A DNA stretch of 7,410 nt from an uncultured Prevotella sp. (GTDB taxonomy: Bacteria > Bacteroidota > Bacteroidia > Bacteroidales > Bacteroidaceae), in contig CAJOHP010000130.1 in NCBI GenBank assembly GCA_905234355.1, positions 1 through 7,410 of the forward strand, read 5' to 3'. Below, piece by piece: positions 4,540 through 7,410 of the stretch. Positions within the stretch are counted from its first letter, which is position 1. Every line of letters begins with the position of its first letter. A model generated the notes under the pieces. The model was not told where the DNA came from. It did not search any database and was given only the letters and a program-made list of their open reading frames with translations. The translations under genes were made by a program, and so were the position numbers.

Positions 4540-7041
4540 TTACTTGCGCACCACCTTCACGGTCTTCACGCTGCCGTCGGCAGTGCGGACCTGCTTGATG
4601 AGCAGACCCTTGGCCGAAGCCTGAGCCTGACGACCCTGCATGTCGGTGTAGCTGGCAGCCTCGTTGGCAGCCACCTGCTCCTGAATGCCGGTAGCGATGT
4701 TCTTCAGCACCACCTCGGCCATCTCGCTCTCACGCCAGGTCTGGCTGAACGGAGCGCGATAGTAGCTGCACAGACCTATCTTGGTCCAGTCAAGCACCAC
4801 GTTGTCCTTGATGATGATCTTGCCGTTCTGGATACCGTCGTAAGCCTCAGTGAGCTTCAGCTCGCTCTTGTCCTCGGGCAGGTCGGTGTAGAGCTCCTGA
4901 GTGAAGAAGATGGGCTTCCACTCGCCGTCCTGCTCGTAGAAGAGCTGGTAGGACATATCAGCAGCGGGGATAGCCATCTGCTGCTCCACACCATACTCGT
5001 CCTCGTAGGTCATGTACTCGGGCACGTTGAAGTTGACCTCCACCACGCCTTCGCCGACCATGATAGCGTTGACCGATACAATCTCGGGCATGTCGGGCAC
5101 GTAGGTCTGCACACGGGTGAGCTCAAACTCCTCGCCCAGGCTGCTGAACACCTCCTGGCTGAACAGGTCGGTGTAGCCCTCCCAGGAGTAGTCCTTCCAG
5201 CGCTGGTTGAAGATGAACTCGTTGAAGCCCTCGAGTGTCCAGGTGTACTGAGTGCCGAGCACGTCGCCTTCCTTGGTGTCGAGCGTCATAAGAGCATCGC
5301 GGGTGAAGTTGAGCGTGTAGGGGGTGCCGTGGAAGTTGAGCCACAGGTCGACCATCTCGCCGTCCTCGTCCTCCACCTGGCCCATGAACTGGTCAGGCTG
5401 CAGGGTCACGGTCTGGTTGTCCAGATCCACGTCGCCCACGACCCATGCCTCGGGCAGGTCAGGGCAGAGACCCTGGATGTAGAGCTTGTTGTTCACAGCG
5501 TCGAAGGCCACGTGCTTGTTGGCATCAATCTGAGCCTCGCCGTCCTGCGAGTAGTAGAACTCCTCTATCTTCAGGTCCATGGGCTCGCTCACAACTGCCG
5601 GGTCGACAGGATACACGGTGACGTCGCCGACAGTGATGCGCTCGAAGAGCTCGTTGAAGTTGTTGATGTTGATCTTGTTGTCAGTGGTGATGACAGAAGT
5701 CTCGGGATCGATGTTGAGCTCGATGTCGCCATACGTATACCACGAGTTGTCGTTCAGGTAGAAATCAATCTCACCTGTGCTTTCATCGTAGTAGGCACCG
5801 AGATACTGGTAGGCAGGCACCACAGCCTTGGTGGCAATGCCCTGCTCGTTTCTCTCGGTGATCTGAGCCATCACCCAAGCCTCGGGCAGATACATGCTCA
5901 GGCCCTGGATGTAGAGCACGTCTTCACCACCAACACCGACGTTGAGGATGTGGCGGATGTTATCACCGTAGTAATCCTGCCCGTCGAGGACATACTCCAG
6001 GGTGACGAGATCCTCGGGAACCACCAGGGGCACGGGATGCACATACTCACCCTCGTTGACGGTCATGTTGCCATAGTAGCCCCATGCATCAAAGGAGTCC
6101 TTCTGGCCGTCGTTCTCAGCGATGATGCCATCGGCGAGCTGCAGTGTCTTCGTGCCGTCTTCGTTCTCCACGATGTTGAGCACGACAGCACCAGCATTGT
6201 TACCTTCGTTGTCGAAGCCCACGAAGTAGGTTACGCCGTAGCTGTCCTCATACCACACCTGCGGCTCGATGGTGATGGTGTTGTTCTCCAGGTCGACAGC
6301 ACCCTTCACCCATGCCTCATCGTCGTAGTAAGCAAGGCCCTGCAGGTAGATGTTACCCTCATCGTCGAAGGAAGCCTGGATGGTCTTCTGGATGTGAACG
6401 GGGTTAAACTTGCTGCTGCCCCAATAGAAATAGATAGCGTCGATGTTGTAGTCCTCAGCAGCCTCGAGCACCTCCTCGGTGGGCTCCACATACTTGTCGC
6501 TGGTGACATAGACGGTGATGCTGTAGAAGCGCGAGACCACACCATCGACGAAGAGGGTCACGTCGCGCACGTCGCCGTCAGCCTCGCTGGGAGTCCAGGT
6601 CTGGCGTCCGTTGCCGCTGTTGGTGTAGCTGCCCTTGTCGAAGTGGCTGCCTGCACCCCACTGCGAGAAGTCGAGGTCGATGCGGTCGATGTGGCTGCCG
6701 TAAGGCACGGCAAACTTCAGCGAGCTGCCTGCATAAGCATAGAACATGTTCATGTTGGCATGCGTCTGGAAGCTGTTCGTCACGTCGTCTGCATTGGTGT
6801 TGGTGATGGTCAGGAAACCCTGCTCGAACACCACGCCGTTCTTCACGTCGCCGGCCTCAGACGTCTGAGAGCTCAGGCCGCCTTCCCACTGCAGGAAGTC
6901 GAACTTGTAGGTGTTCTGCTCAATGAGCGCGTTGTCCTCTACCTGACGGTCCACCTCATTGGCGGCTACAGGCTCGGTAACTTGCGCATAGGACATCACG
7001 GCCGAGAAAGCCGCGACGAGCATGAATGTAAATTTCTTCAT
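4540..7041 (-). CDS. Large secreted repeat protein with T9SS-like C-terminal tail
   Basis: An 833-residue acidic protein of unknown function. Residues 1-19 (MKKFTFMLVAAFSAVMSYA) are a signal peptide. Residues about 45-180 look like a beta-sandwich (FDFLQWEGG..., then LDFSQWGAG... and ITVYV). Three repeats follow, each anchored by YxQGL and EAWV: IYLQGL 231 with EAWV 242, LYIQGL 376 with EAWV 387, LYIQGL 520 with EAWV 531, spaced 145 and 144 residues apart. Residues about 650-780 resemble an Ig/fibronectin-type fold. The end (about 785-833, GIQEQ..., then YTDMQGRQ, KGLLIKQV and VKVVRK) resembles the T9SS type A sorting domain. Surface or extracellular location is inferred from these ends. No catalytic motif is evident, so binding or adhesion is a guess. 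It has its own promoter and terminator. Confidence 0.85.
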   Translation of the reverse strand: MKKFTFMLVAAFSAVMSYAQVTEPVAANEVDRQVEDNALIEQNTYKFDFLQWEGGLSSQTSEAGDVKNGVVFEQGFLTITNTNADDVTNSFQTHANMNMFYAYAGSSLKFAVPYGSHIDRIDLDFSQWGAGSHFDKGSYTNSGNGRQTWTPSEADGDVRDVTLFVDGVVSRFYSITVYVTSDKYVEPTEEVLEAAEDYNIDAIYFYWGSSKFNPVHIQKTIQASFDDEGNIYLQGLAYYDDEAWVKGAVDLENNTITIEPQVWYEDSYGVTYFVGFDNEGNNAGAVVLNIVENEDGTKTLQLADGIIAENDGQKDSFDAWGYYGNMTVNEGEYVHPVPLVVPEDLVTLEYVLDGQDYYGDNIRHILNVGVGGEDVLYIQGLSMYLPEAWVMAQITERNEQGIATKAVVPAYQYLGAYYDESTGEIDFYLNDNSWYTYGDIELNIDPETSVITTDNKININNFNELFERITVGDVTVYPVDPAVVSEPMDLKIEEFYYSQDGEAQIDANKHVAFDAVNNKLYIQGLCPDLPEAWVVGDVDLDNQTVTLQPDQFMGQVEDEDGEMVDLWLNFHGTPYTLNFTRDALMTLDTKEGDVLGTQYTWTLEGFNEFIFNQRWKDYSWEGYTDLFSQEVFSSLGEEFELTRVQTYVPDMPEIVSVNAIMVGEGVVEVNFNVPEYMTYEDEYGVEQQMAIPAADMSYQLFYEQDGEWKPIFFTQELYTDLPEDKSELKLTEAYDGIQNGKIIIKDNVVLDWTKIGLCSYYRAPFSQTWRESEMAEVVLKNIATGIQEQVAANEAASYTDMQGRQAQASAKGLLIKQVRTADGSVKTVKVVRK

Positions 7042-7124
7042 AAGCTTTTACCTTGTTAAAAATGATACATTATTTATTATAAATAGATTAATCCGACGTA
7101 CTATAAGATTTGCAAATTTGGTTG

Positions 7125-7158
7125 CAAAGGTATGGAAAAAATTTACACGATGGACAAA
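7125..7158 (-). promoter_or_regulatory. Promoter of the secreted-protein gene, with long AT-rich leader
   Basis: On the minus strand TTTG (7155-7158), a 22-bp spacer and TACCTTTG (7125-7132) match the Bacteroidota boxes. The predicted leader is about 75-80 nt (to 7042), long compared with the other genes here, and AT-rich; I see no recognisable riboswitch in it. Confidence 0.65.
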
Positions 7159-7227
7159 ACGTGCGTTAAATTTATTTAAAAACGCCAATAAACCCCCACT
7201 CGGCAGGCTCTTCCGAGAAAATATGTG

Positions 7228-7235
7228 TACCTTTG
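7228..7235 (+). promoter_or_regulatory. argS promoter -7 box
   Basis: TACCTTTG (7228-7235) matches TAnnTTTG exactly and lies 34 bp before the argS ATG. No clear TTTG is present about 20 bp upstream; instead there is a small hairpin, CTCGG (7199-7203) with CCGAG (7213-7217). Confidence 0.55.
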
Positions 7236-7269
7236 CACGACAAAAAGACGCGACAGAAACAACCGAGCA

Positions 7270-7410
7270 ATGAACATAGAAGGACTTATCAGTAGCGCCG
7301 CCCGCGAGGCGGTGAAGGCGCTCTACGGCATGGATGCCACAGAGAAGATGGTGCAGCTGCAGAAGACACGCAGCGAGTTTGAGGGCAATCTCACCCTCGT
7401 GGTCTTCCCC
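7270..7410 (+). CDS. argS: Arginyl-tRNA synthetase, N-terminal part
   Basis: The first 47 codons of a gene cut by the window edge. MNIEGLISSAAREAVKALYG, then EKMVQLQKTRSEFEGNLTLVVFP, reads as the N-terminal additional domain of a Bacteroidota class I arginyl-tRNA synthetase, which attaches arginine to tRNA-Arg. The segment FEGNLTLVVFP corresponds to the family's conserved 'F-[GH]-D/N-[YL]' region. The catalytic HIGH-like and KMSKS-like motifs would lie beyond the window. The start at 7270 follows the promoter box with a short leader and gives the family's N-terminus. Confidence 0.93.
   Translation, partial: MNIEGLISSAAREAVKALYGMDATEKMVQLQKTRSEFEGNLTLVVFP

Noticed and set aside
5329..7059. 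A 576-codon open frame on the plus strand, antisense to the secreted-protein gene
   Set aside because: It is the shadow of a strongly biased, GC-rich coding strand. Its translation is low-complexity (Val, His, Asp, Leu-rich), has no family features, and contradicts the well-supported signal peptide, repeats and tail on the minus strand.

Overview
The window looks like a chromosomal segment of a Bacteroidales bacterium, most likely Prevotella in the broad sense. Several genes are preceded by the Bacteroidota-type promoter (TTTG, about 20 bp, TAnnTTTG). The L34, EF-P, Obg and ArgRS sequences read as Bacteroidales versions. A large secreted protein ends in a type IX secretion (T9SS)-like tail, and start codons lack clear Shine-Dalgarno sequences. 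This assignment comes from sequence reading only; no database was searched.

Layout, left to right. Positions 1-761 hold a single gene, a MarR/OhrR-type organic-peroxide sensor (123-566), tightly framed by two inverted copies of a small non-coding element. The right copy (567-761) is complete, 195 bp long, with perfect 18-bp terminal inverted repeats. The left copy (1-107) runs off the window edge. Positions 773-1015 carry rpmH (ribosomal protein L34, minus strand) and its strong terminator. rpmH is divergent from efp (elongation factor P, 1192-1758, plus). efp converges on obgE (ribosome-assembly GTPase, 1869-3047, minus) with a hairpin between them. obgE is divergent from a lipoprotein gene of unknown function (3207-4010, plus).

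Positions 4011-4539 contain no intact gene. They hold an 85-codon remnant of a FISUMP/DUF1566-like domain (minus), then four copies of a 26-bp REP-like palindromic core, two in each orientation, and then the terminator of the next gene. Positions 4540-7041 (minus) encode an 833-residue secreted protein with a signal peptide, three internal repeats spaced about 145 residues apart, and a T9SS-like C-terminal tail. Its promoter region is shared with argS (arginyl-tRNA synthetase), which starts at 7270 and runs off the right edge.

The conserved core is translation and ribosome machinery (L34, EF-P, Obg, ArgRS), each gene apparently with its own promoter. The accessory material is the element-framed peroxide regulator, the REP-like array with the gene remnant, the lipoprotein, and the secreted repeat protein. 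The most unusual feature is the ohrR-like gene, whose start and stop codons lie immediately inside two inverted copies of a MITE-like element.
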